Assembly (NCBI GenBank): GCA_035315685.1
Contig: DATFXR010000693.1
Location: 1 to 5,168, forward strand
Direction: 5' to 3'
Length of the DNA stretch: 5,168 nt
From: QHWK01 sp035315685
GTDB lineage: Bacteria; Acidobacteriota; Vicinamibacteria; Vicinamibacterales; CAVVIG01
Shown here: one piece after another, positions 1 to 5,168 of the stretch
Numbering within the stretch: position 1 is the stretch's first letter
Layout: the number at the start of each line of letters is the position of its first letter
Program-made: the position numbers and the translations under genes
The notes under the pieces: generated by a model
Databases searched by the model: none
What the model was told of the DNA's origin: nothing
What the model saw: the letters and a program-made list of their open reading frames with translations, nothing else

Positions 1-1
1 C

Positions 2-820
2 GACGACGGCGCGTCCGACGAGTACCGGGCGTGGGCCGCCCGCCTGGGCGACGCGCGGGTCAGCTACGTGCGCAATCCCGAGCGCCTGGGCGCGATACGC
101 AACATGTTTCAGGCGATCACTGCCGGGAGCGGCCGCTACACGATCGCATTTCATGAAGACGACCGGCTCGGGTCGCGCTATCTCGAAGCGGCGGTCGGAA
201 TCCTCGAGGCCGATCCCGGGTGCGGTTTCGTCGGCGCCGAAATTCAGCCGTTCGAGCACGACCCGGCGCAGTCGGAGCTCGATCGTCTCATCCCCGCATC
301 GAGCATCGAGCGGTATCGCGACGCCGAAGCGTTCGTGCGGGCGTTGATGCGCGGCGTCAACCCGATGTTCGGCTCGATCGTGTATCGACGGGCGGCCGTC
401 GAGACGATCGTTCCGGCTCATGAGGAGTACACGACGCTCGTCGACCGACCGTTTCTGCTCGACGTGCTCGCGTCGTGGTCGTCGGCGATCGTCCGGGAGG
501 CGGTGGTCTGGTATCGAGCCCACGGCGAGGCCGATCGGCGCCACGACGCGATGGCGCCCGAGCACATCCTGCGCCTGTTCGCCCGGTACCGGGCGGCGCT
601 GCCGCGGTACCTGACCGAGCGCGATCGCCGCCTGTTCTACGATTTCAGCGGCTACTGGCTGTTCACGCTGCATCGTCTGGTCCCGGCGCCGGCGCAGTGG
701 CCGCTGCGGCGATTTGCGCTGCGCGCCTGGCGCGACGGGCTGTATCACCCGCGATGGTCGCGCGGCGTGGCGAGAAAGCGGCTGCTCGCCGAGATGGTGG
801 CCGGACGCCGGCACAGATGA
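2..820 (+). CDS. Glycosyltransferase family 2 (GT-A fold), 5'-truncated
   Basis: This frame is open from the left edge and ends at TGA 818-820, giving 272 visible residues; the N-terminus lies outside the window. The first visible residues are DDGASD, matching the DDGSxD nucleotide-sugar-binding motif that normally lies about 30-40 residues into a GT2 protein, so little is probably missing. RNPERLGAIRN follows, then FHEDD at visible residues 50-54, which occupies the place of the metal-binding DXD motif. A later LVDRPFLLDVL stretch may be part of the acceptor-side region. The C-terminal third is Arg/Trp/Tyr-rich and shows no clear membrane segment. By family knowledge, such enzymes transfer a sugar from a nucleotide-activated donor to a lipid-linked or polysaccharide acceptor at the inner membrane; donor and acceptor cannot be read here. 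A GTG at 68 could serve as a start but would remove the DDG motif, so it is not the true start. The gene overlaps the next one by four bases (ATGA), implying translational coupling. Confidence 0.9.
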   Translation, partial: DDGASDEYRAWAARLGDARVSYVRNPERLGAIRNMFQAITAGSGRYTIAFHEDDRLGSRYLEAAVGILEADPGCGFVGAEIQPFEHDPAQSELDRLIPASSIERYRDAEAFVRALMRGVNPMFGSIVYRRAAVETIVPAHEEYTTLVDRPFLLDVLASWSSAIVREAVVWYRAHGEADRRHDAMAPEHILRLFARYRAALPRYLTERDRRLFYDFSGYWLFTLHRLVPAPAQWPLRRFALRAWRDGLYHPRWSRGVARKRLLAEMVAGRRHR

Positions 821-1785
821 AGGTGATCGCGCTTCTGCCGGTGAAGGACGAGGCGTGGGTGCTGCCGCAGGCGCTCGCCTCGCTGTCGGCGTTCGCCGAC
901 GTCGTCATCGTCGCCGACCAGAACTCCGCCGACCGCTCGCGCGACATCTGCCGATCGTTTCCGAAGGTCGTGCTGATCGAGTCGACGGAAAGCCGCACCT
1001 GCACGCGGGCGCGGTGGCAGCTGCTCGACGCTGCGCGCGACCATGACGGGTGCAACCTCCTCTGGTCCACCGATGCCGACGAACTGGTGTCGCCGTCCGC
1101 GGCGGCGGCGTTCATCGCGCACCGCCGCGGCGCATTGCAGCCGGGCACGCTGGTCCAGTGTCAGTACATTCACCTGTGGGACAGCTTCACCAGTTACCGC
1201 GTCTTCGACGCGAAGTACGGCCCGCAGCGGAAGGAGCTCGCGTTCGTCGACGACCGTCGCATGGACTGGAATCGCGCCAACGTCCGCTCGCTGCACGAGC
1301 CGCGCGTTCCCGTCACGGGAGCGTCCGGGACCCTCGTCGCAGACGAGGTCGTGGTGCTCCATCTGCAGTGGTTGCTCGGCCGTCGGACGCAAAGCCGACA
1401 GGCGTGGTACCGCTGCCGCGAATGGCTCGACGGCGGCTCCGCACGCGAGATCAACGAGCGCTACGCGCCCACGCTACCGGCGCCGGCGGCGCGAACCGCG
1501 CCGGTGCCCGACGTGTGGATTCACGATCTCGCGCTTCCGGAACTCGGCGTCGATCGGGAAGAGTCGTGGACGGATCGCGATCTGCGGCGCTGGTTCGACG
1601 AGCACGGCCCCGAGCATTTCGAGCCGCTCGAGATCTGGCACATCCCGCGCCTGCGCCAGGCGTTCGTCCGCTGCACCGGTCGACAGCCGCGGCCGGATCG
1701 ATCGTACCGTCCGCGCTGGCCGGCGCGCGCACGCAGCTTCGGGTGGCGGATCGCCGCTGGCGCCCGGCGGCGTCTGCCCTTCTGA
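817..1785 (+). CDS. Glycosyltransferase family 2-like protein (Glyco_tranf_2_4 type)
   Basis: This is a 322-residue protein starting at ATG 817, whose ATGA overlaps the stop of the upstream glycosyltransferase. The frame is open further upstream, but this start is chosen because the protein then begins with MKVIALLPVKDEAWVLPQAL, the typical first beta strand and 'vKNEa' loop of this GT2 branch. DQNSADRS (residues 34-41) matches the 'D-GStDgS' donor-binding loop, and DADE (86-89) is the metal-binding DXD site. LHLQW (181-185) resembles the conserved 'lHlqf' segment found late in the domain. The C-terminal 140 residues are less conserved and end in a strongly basic stretch that could contact the membrane surface. 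No Shine-Dalgarno sequence is obvious, so translation probably depends on coupling to the preceding gene. The expected role is sugar transfer during assembly of a surface polysaccharide. The family call is firm; the substrate is unknown. Confidence 0.9.
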   Translation: MKVIALLPVKDEAWVLPQALASLSAFADVVIVADQNSADRSRDICRSFPKVVLIESTESRTCTRARWQLLDAARDHDGCNLLWSTDADELVSPSAAAAFIAHRRGALQPGTLVQCQYIHLWDSFTSYRVFDAKYGPQRKELAFVDDRRMDWNRANVRSLHEPRVPVTGASGTLVADEVVVLHLQWLLGRRTQSRQAWYRCREWLDGGSAREINERYAPTLPAPAARTAPVPDVWIHDLALPELGVDREESWTDRDLRRWFDEHGPEHFEPLEIWHIPRLRQAFVRCTGRQPRPDRSYRPRWPARARSFGWRIAAGARRRLPF

Positions 1786-1812
1786 GGGCTGGAGGGGCTG
1801 GAGGGGCTGGAG
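1786..1812 (+). repeat. Three tandem copies of GGGCTGGAG carrying the Shine-Dalgarno sequence
   Basis: Three perfect, uninterrupted copies of GGGCTGGAG occupy 1786-1794, 1795-1803 and 1804-1812. They start on the base after the TGA of the second glycosyltransferase and end two bases before the ATG at 1815. Each copy, joined to the next, contains GGAGGG, a strong Shine-Dalgarno core. The GGAGG at 1800-1804 lies about ten bases from the ATG, a good working distance. The copy at 1809-1813 is only one base away and should be too close, and the copy at 1791-1795 is rather far. The array may therefore be both the ribosome-binding site of the third glycosyltransferase and a slippage-prone microsatellite. 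Confidence 0.85.
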
Positions 1813-1814
1813 GG

Positions 1815-2810
1815 ATGGCGCGGCCGTTTCTTACCGTGCTGACGGCGCCGGTTCCGAGCAACCGGCGCCGCTGGTATCAGGGCGCCCGGAGTGCGGTGCG
1901 TCCGTTCGTCAAGCCGGGCGTCCCATTGCCGTACTCGTCACCGTATCCGGGTCATTACGCACTCGTCCGCAGCGTGGTGGAAGGCCTGCGCGAGATCCGC
2001 GCCGACTTCAATTTCAATCCACGACGCATCAGCGATGTGGGCCGCGCCGTCTATGCCCCCGAGAACGCGTCGCTGGCGCAGGCGGCAGCGCTCAAGCGCC
2101 GCGGCCGCGTGGACTATCTCGTCGCCGGTCCGGTGAACGCGATGTTTCCCGACGACGACGGCGGCGTGCTGTTGATGCCGGAGATCGATCGGCTGATCGT
2201 CGCTTGCGAGTGGGTGAAAGACTTGTATCGCGACGCGCCGCGGCTGGCGGAGAAAAGCGTGGCGTGTCCGTGCGGCGTCGACGTCGGGTTCTGGAAGCCG
2301 ACGCCAGCCCTCGATCGCGCGAAGACCGCGGCGATCTACTGGAAGAGCGGCGACGAAGCGTTCTGCGGGCACGTCGAGCAGATCGTCCGCGCCTGCGGGC
2401 TCCAGCCGCGGCGTGTGCGCTCCGGCCACGGCGAGCACGAACATTTCACTCGGGACGAGTTCCGCGCGCTGCTCGACGAGGCCGCAGTCGGCGTCTTTCT
2501 GAGCACGTTCGAAACGCAGGGCATTGCGCTTGCCGAGGCATGGTCGATGAACGTGCCAACGCTCGCGTGGAATCCGCAGGGCGAGGCGTCGTGGCGCGGG
2601 CGATCGTTTCGATCCGGTTCGTCGGCGCCCTATCTGACGGCAGAGACCGGCCGGCTGTGGAAGACGATCGACGAGCTCGCGCCGCTGCTGCGCCTGGTCT
2701 TTTCGGAGCGCACGACCTTCCAGCCGCGACAATGGGTACTCGAGCACATGACCGACGCGATCTGTTCGGCGGCGCTGTACCGGATCATCCGAGAAGGCGC
2801 CAGAGTGTAG
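1815..2810 (+). CDS. GT-B fold glycosyltransferase (GT4-like)
   Basis: This is a 331-residue protein from ATG 1815 to TAG 2808-2810. The frame is open far upstream, but that part overlaps the preceding glycosyltransferase, and the GGAGG repeat just before 1815 supports this start. The C-terminal half is recognisable: VACPCGVDVGFWKPT (149-163) matches the 'vipnGVDt..F.P' linker between the two Rossmann domains. STFETQGIALAEAW (230-243) carries the E-x7-E donor-binding motif (E233 and E241) of GT4-type retaining enzymes and leads into NVPTLAWN, the usual 'GvPvva' position. The N-terminal domain is less typical and has no clear glycine-rich GGxxxh loop; PYPGHYALVRSVVEGL (43-58) sits where that acceptor-side helix would be. 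At 331 residues it is slightly short for GT4 (usually about 350-400). It is probably the third sugar transferase of a repeat-unit assembly operon. The GT-B call is confident; donor and linkage are unknown. Confidence 0.85.
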   Translation: MARPFLTVLTAPVPSNRRRWYQGARSAVRPFVKPGVPLPYSSPYPGHYALVRSVVEGLREIRADFNFNPRRISDVGRAVYAPENASLAQAAALKRRGRVDYLVAGPVNAMFPDDDGGVLLMPEIDRLIVACEWVKDLYRDAPRLAEKSVACPCGVDVGFWKPTPALDRAKTAAIYWKSGDEAFCGHVEQIVRACGLQPRRVRSGHGEHEHFTRDEFRALLDEAAVGVFLSTFETQGIALAEAWSMNVPTLAWNPQGEASWRGRSFRSGSSAPYLTAETGRLWKTIDELAPLLRLVFSERTTFQPRQWVLEHMTDAICSAALYRIIREGARV

Positions 2811-2885
2811 GACCGATGGGCCCGTAAGCTTGGTGGGGCGGGACCGATCGGTCCTGCCCAACCCACCCCATGGGCCTATCGGTCC
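2810..2885. repeat. Nested palindrome between convergent genes; possible bidirectional terminator or REP-like element
   Basis: Outer arms 2810-2825 and 2870-2885 pair over 16 positions with two G-U wobbles. Inside them lies the perfect 14-base palindrome GGACCGATCGGTCC (2841-2854). Its stem continues outward through 2836-2840 with 2855-2859 (one wobble) and, past a mismatch, 2832-2834 with 2861-2863. The octamer GGACCGAT occurs four times: direct at 2810 and 2841, inverted at 2847 and 2878. The first base of the element is the last base of the upstream TAG, and the opposing gene's stop is eight bases beyond its end. Neither side has a T-run, so it is not a classical intrinsic terminator. It could still end or stall transcription from both sides, stabilise 3' ends, or be one copy of a dispersed palindromic repeat family. 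Confidence 0.75.
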
Positions 2886-2893
2886 CACACACC

Positions 2894-3979
2894 TCAGGGG
2901 CGCTCCGGAAAGGCTGGCGCCCCCGAAGGGAGCCGCACGCCGAGCGCGAGCCGCACGACCTGCGCGTAGCTCTCCTTTCCCGCTTCGATGCGGTTCGCCT
3001 TCAGGTAGGCGTCATACGCGCGCCATCCTGCGGCAGCCACACGCGGGTCGACGTGACGCACGAGCCGTTCGCGAATCGCCTGGAGATCGGCGCGCGGTCC
3101 CGGGGCGAGCTGCTTCGCAATCGCCAGCGTGGCATCACGACCGATCGATTGCGCGATCTCGCTGTAGAGAAACAGCCAGCCGCTGTACTGCGCCGGCGCC
3201 GTGGACCGCAGGCACGCCAGCCAGCCGACGAAGTTGGCGTCGCCCTCGTCGGCGAAGCCGGCGAGATGACTCCATTCGTGCGCGACGACGAACGGCCGCT
3301 CGAACGGCAGGACGTCGCTCGAAATCAACGTCTCGAGGAAGTACGGATCGGTGAGGCCCTCGACGCCCGCTTTGCGGAAGTACCAGTCGAGGAGCGTTCT
3401 CTTCGGTCGAGCGGGCACGATCGAGACGCCGCGGCGAAGCTCGCGCACCGCGTGCCGGAACCCGTCGACGAGCTGGTCGTCAATCGCGTCGGCGGACGGA
3501 AAACCCGCAGCGTGCGCCGTGTCGTGCAGCGCGTTCATCCGATCGGCGGCCGTCGCGGCGGCACGCTGCGCCGCGTCAGTCGTCACCCGCCCCGGCTCGA
3601 ACGGCAGCGCCTCAACGAGCGGGACCCGGCGATAGTTGAATCCCCACGCGACAGCGAACGCGAGGTACGCGGCGGAACCCAGGACGGCGGCGCGCGCGAT
3701 GATACGGATGAGCGTCACCACCCACCCGACGCGTGAACGGATGTCGCGCCACGCGAGCGCGAGAAATCCAATCGTGACGATGAGAATCAGGACGTCGAAG
3801 ATGGGCAGCGGCGTGAAATTCGAGGCCGTCGTGAGCATCCGTTGAAGCGGAGGATAGAACCCCTCGGAGTACACGCGGTCGACAACCGCTGACGGCACCG
3901 GCATCAGCGCGACGATCGCGGCGCCGGCGACGGTGGCGATCCGCCACCGCAATCCGCGTGCAAGTCCTGCGGATTCCAT
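2894..3979 (-). CDS. DUF3810-like membrane protein with zinc-metallopeptidase motif
   Basis: This is a 361-residue protein read on the minus strand from ATG (3979-3977) to TGA (2896-2894). Hydrophobic segments at about residues 13-33, 60-77 and 88-113 suggest three N-terminal membrane helices. The soluble C-terminal part of about 245 residues carries VVAHEWSHLAGFADEGDANF (231-250). HEWSH (234-238) is the HExxH zinc-binding and catalytic motif, and E245 is a plausible third ligand. The motif, the 'DEGDANF' continuation and the C-terminal YDAYLKANR and SYAQVVRLAL segments match what I know of DUF3810, whose activity is uncharacterised. No good Shine-Dalgarno sequence precedes the chosen ATG, so the exact start is uncertain, though it leaves a sensible short cytoplasmic leader before helix 1. 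The gene is convergent with the glycosyltransferase operon and divergent from the next gene, so it is its own transcription unit. A role in envelope protein turnover is possible but unsupported. Confidence 0.85.
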   Translation of the reverse strand: MESAGLARGLRWRIATVAGAAIVALMPVPSAVVDRVYSEGFYPPLQRMLTTASNFTPLPIFDVLILIVTIGFLALAWRDIRSRVGWVVTLIRIIARAAVLGSAAYLAFAVAWGFNYRRVPLVEALPFEPGRVTTDAAQRAAATAADRMNALHDTAHAAGFPSADAIDDQLVDGFRHAVRELRRGVSIVPARPKRTLLDWYFRKAGVEGLTDPYFLETLISSDVLPFERPFVVAHEWSHLAGFADEGDANFVGWLACLRSTAPAQYSGWLFLYSEIAQSIGRDATLAIAKQLAPGPRADLQAIRERLVRHVDPRVAAAGWRAYDAYLKANRIEAGKESYAQVVRLALGVRLPSGAPAFPERP

Positions 3980-4172
3980 CCGTTAGATGCCCGAATCGCA
4001 GCTAAAATGGACACATGACATGCGGTCGTCCGCGTATATCGTGCAGTGTGTGGCCGTCGATGCTTGGATAGGGCGCGCCTGTCAAAGGCGGTTATAGTCG
4101 TTCAAAGTCATAAATAAGTCGCATGGTGCGGGTTCCGACTTCAGCCTCCGATAAGTGGACGTAACGGACGGT
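3980..4172. promoter_or_regulatory. Divergent intergenic region with promoter-like sequence
   Basis: These 193 bases separate two divergently transcribed genes and are clearly poorer in G+C than the coding DNA; 4081-4120 has 15 G/C in 40. For the rightward genes, TATAGT at 4093-4098 matches five of six bases of the -10 consensus, but no good -35 lies 16-18 bases upstream. For the leftward gene, a weak pair on the minus strand is TCGACG (4060-4055) and TATACG (4038-4033), 16 bases apart, each matching four of six bases. TAAAAT at 4003-4008 (+ strand) is -10-like but has no gene directly behind it. A 6-base inverted repeat (AAGTCG 4116-4121 with CGACTT 4136-4141) could form a weak leader hairpin. 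The region as a promoter carrier is safe from the gene layout; the individual boxes are guesses. Confidence 0.5.
4081..4121 (+). repeat. Imperfect tandem direct repeat over the putative promoter
   Basis: Two adjacent units, 4081-4100 (20 bases) and 4101-4121 (21 bases), share TCAAAG near the left end and ATA(A)GTCG at the right end, with about 14 of 21 positions matching when one gap is allowed. The TCAAAG copies (4082 and 4102) are exactly 20 bases apart, close to two helical turns, so a protein could contact both on the same DNA face. The first unit contains the TATAGT -10 candidate. This is compatible with an operator but could be chance in a short AT-rich stretch. Confidence 0.3.
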
Positions 4173-4718
4173 ATGTCTCGCCTCATTCTGAAATCAGCTG
4201 CGATGCTGCTGGCCACCGTGACCCTGTCAGCCGGTCAGCAGTCTGCGGCGCCGACGTCAGCCCCAGACGGGCGTTCGACGCTCCGTCCGCCAGCGACCCG
4301 CCCGGTCCGTGGAGCGCGCATCGACACACTGACGATGATCCACGGAAACGCGCTGGACTCAGCGAATGGCCGGCTGGCGCACACCGTGGTTCGACTTCGC
4401 GACGCCCGGTTCGGCCGGATCGTCGACACCGAGCTGACCGACGCGTCGGGGCTCTTCGAATTTCGCGCCGTCGATCCAGGCAGCTACATCGTCGAAGTGA
4501 TGGGAAACGACTCCTCGGTGCTCGCTGCCAGTCGGATTCTGAACGTGAATGCCGGTGACGTCGTATCGGTCGTCGTGAAGCTTCCGTCCAAGGCGCCCTC
4601 GTTCGCCGCCATCCTCGGCGCGATCGGCCCTCCGGCCGCGGCGCTGATCCTGGCGCAGGCCGCCGCCAGCGGCGTCGCCGCAGTCGTGCCGACGGCTCCG
4701 GTGAGTCCGATCGAGTAG
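4173..4718 (+). CDS. Small secreted protein with a carboxypeptidase-regulatory-like beta-sandwich domain
   Basis: This is a 181-residue protein from ATG 4173 to TAG 4716-4718. An in-frame GTG at 4155 would add six residues; the ATG is preferred because it gives a compact signal peptide, MSRLILKSAAMLLATVTLSA, with likely cleavage near residues 20-23. A Pro/Ala/Arg-rich linker (about 24-50) follows. Residues 54-137 look like a CarboxypepD_reg / Cna-B-type Ig-like fold: IHGNALDSANGRLAHTVVRL, then TELTDASGLFEFRAVDPGSY and a closing strand VVSVVVKLP. The turn 'TDxxGxFxFxxxxPGxY' is the family hallmark. The tail (141-181) is Ala/Pro-rich and hydrophobic, with no charged residue until the final Glu. 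Such domains usually bind carbohydrate or protein, or act as structural modules in the envelope. The next gene, for a Wzz-like protein, starts three bases after the stop, so the two are probably co-transcribed and work in polysaccharide export. No enzymatic motif is visible. Confidence 0.75.
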   Translation: MSRLILKSAAMLLATVTLSAGQQSAAPTSAPDGRSTLRPPATRPVRGARIDTLTMIHGNALDSANGRLAHTVVRLRDARFGRIVDTELTDASGLFEFRAVDPGSYIVEVMGNDSSVLAASRILNVNAGDVVSVVVKLPSKAPSFAAILGAIGPPAAALILAQAAASGVAAVVPTAPVSPIE

Positions 4719-4721
4719 GCG

Positions 4722-5168
4722 ATGGCGGAGTCGAACTCCTCAGAGTTCACACAACATTCGACCACGGCGACGCCTCCAGCAGCCGCCGCGGCCGCATCAC
4801 CGGCACCGCCCGCAGCTCCATCGATAGCGCCGCCGCAATACACGCCGGATCCGGACGTCCACCTGCTGGATCGCCTTGCGGTGCTCTACCGCTACCGGCG
4901 CATCTGCGTGACGACGTTCGTGCTCGTCACCGCGGCCCTCACGATTCAGGGCTACAGCACGACGCAGCTGTACCAGGCGCAGGCGCGCCTGCTGATCGAA
5001 GACGAACGCTCGACCGCCGTGCCGGGCCTGCAGAACGACCAGAACACCTACTACGAGGATCCGGAGCCGTATTACCAGACGCAGTACAAGATTCTGAAGG
5101 GACGCGATCTCACGCGGCGCGTCGTCCGCAAGCTCCACCTCGAGAACAACCTCGAGTTCAACGGCAAG
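4722..5168 (+). CDS. Wzz/Wzc-type polysaccharide chain-length/export protein, 3'-truncated
   Basis: The frame runs from ATG 4722 without a stop to the right edge, giving 149 residues. The N-terminal 47 residues are a cytoplasmic tail rich in Ala, Pro, Ser and Thr (A20-A25 is six alanines; PAPPAAP at 27-33). LLDRLAVLYRYRR (48-60) is the juxtamembrane helix typical of the Wzz domain, followed by a membrane segment at about 61-78. The periplasmic start YQAQARLLIEDE (84-95) matches the usual 'Y.a.a.l.i..' strand. YYQTQYKILKGRDLTRRVV (117-135) matches the 'yy.TQyeiLkSr.La..vv' motif of Wzc/GumC/EpsB-like co-polymerases. By family knowledge these proteins oligomerise in the inner membrane and set polymer length or link polymerisation to export; many continue into a GNVR region and a cytoplasmic tyrosine kinase (BY-kinase) domain, which cannot be seen here. 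The 3-base gap to the preceding stop and the lack of a strong Shine-Dalgarno sequence suggest translational coupling. Confidence 0.88.
   Translation, partial: MAESNSSEFTQHSTTATPPAAAAAASPAPPAAPSIAPPQYTPDPDVHLLDRLAVLYRYRRICVTTFVLVTAALTIQGYSTTQLYQAQARLLIEDERSTAVPGLQNDQNTYYEDPEPYYQTQYKILKGRDLTRRVVRKLHLENNLEFNGK

Noticed and set aside
475..816. Upstream extension of the second glycosyltransferase frame back to 475
   Set aside because: It overlaps the first glycosyltransferase in another frame and encodes Arg/Ala/Pro-rich sequence with no domain features; the GT2 fold begins exactly at ATG 817.
745..1392. 215-codon antisense frame opposite the second glycosyltransferase
   Set aside because: It has no motifs and spans the junction of two supported genes; a GC-rich shadow.
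1043..2827. 594-codon open frame on the + strand, and the 1050-1814 upstream part of the third glycosyltransferase frame
   Set aside because: Both are Arg/Ser/Ala-rich shadows of real genes caused by high GC; they contain no motifs and overlap well-supported coding frames.
1938..2888. 316-codon antisense frame opposite the GT4-like gene
   Set aside because: Composition is typical of an antisense shadow and no domain is recognisable; its N-terminus is simply a translation of the palindromic element.
2870..3736. 288-codon + strand frame opposite the DUF3810-like gene
   Set aside because: The minus strand encodes a recognisable membrane protein with an HExxH motif; this frame is its Arg-rich complement.
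4051..4065. Sigma-54-like TGGCC...TGCTT upstream of the export genes
   Set aside because: The GG-to-GC spacing is two bases too short for a -24/-12 promoter, and the flanking bases match poorly.
4015..4071. 18-codon small open frame in the divergent intergenic region
   Set aside because: No ribosome-binding site, no hydrophobic or other peptide signature, and a length expected by chance.
1..5168. CRISPR arrays, tRNA or rRNA genes, insertion sequences, toxin-antitoxin or defence genes
   Set aside because: No spaced repeat array, cloverleaf, transposase or defence motif was seen on either strand; nearly all of the window is explained by the six genes and the short intergenic elements.

Overview
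The window is GC-rich, roughly two-thirds G+C in the genes, and bacterial. It holds part of a cell-surface polysaccharide (exopolysaccharide, capsule or O-antigen type) locus. Codon use is strongly G/C at third positions, which leaves long empty shadow frames on both strands. This composition, a DUF3810-type membrane protein, a secreted carboxypeptidase-regulatory-like protein and a Wzz/BY-kinase-type chain-length protein would fit an Acidobacteriota-like soil bacterium (for example Vicinamibacteria). That is an inference; no marker gene in the window settles the taxonomy.

Left block (2-2810, + strand): three glycosyltransferase genes in a tight operon. The first is a GT-A/GT2 enzyme cut by the left edge. 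It overlaps the second, another GT2-type enzyme, through an ATGA junction at 817-820. The third is a GT-B/GT4-like enzyme that starts 29 bases after the second one stops. Those 29 bases hold three perfect copies of a 9-base unit that carries the Shine-Dalgarno sequence.

Centre (2810-3979): the operon meets a convergent minus-strand gene for a DUF3810-like membrane protein with an HEWSH zinc-peptidase-like motif. The short gap between the two stop codons is almost filled by a 76-base nested palindrome, a probable bidirectional transcription barrier or a REP-like repeat.

Right block (3980-5168): a 193-base AT-richer divergent intergenic region holds promoter-like sequence and an imperfect 20/21-base direct repeat. 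It leads into a small secreted beta-sandwich protein. Three bases after that gene's stop is the start of a Wzz/Wzc-type polysaccharide chain-length or export protein, cut by the right edge.

Together, the glycosyltransferases would build the repeat unit on its lipid carrier at the cytoplasmic face of the inner membrane. The Wzz-like protein would control polymer length or export, and the small secreted protein may be an envelope accessory of that machinery. The metallopeptidase-like protein has no obvious role in the pathway. I did not see a clearly new multi-gene system. The most unusual items are the nested palindrome, the triplicated Shine-Dalgarno repeat and the secreted protein with an uncharged C-terminal tail.
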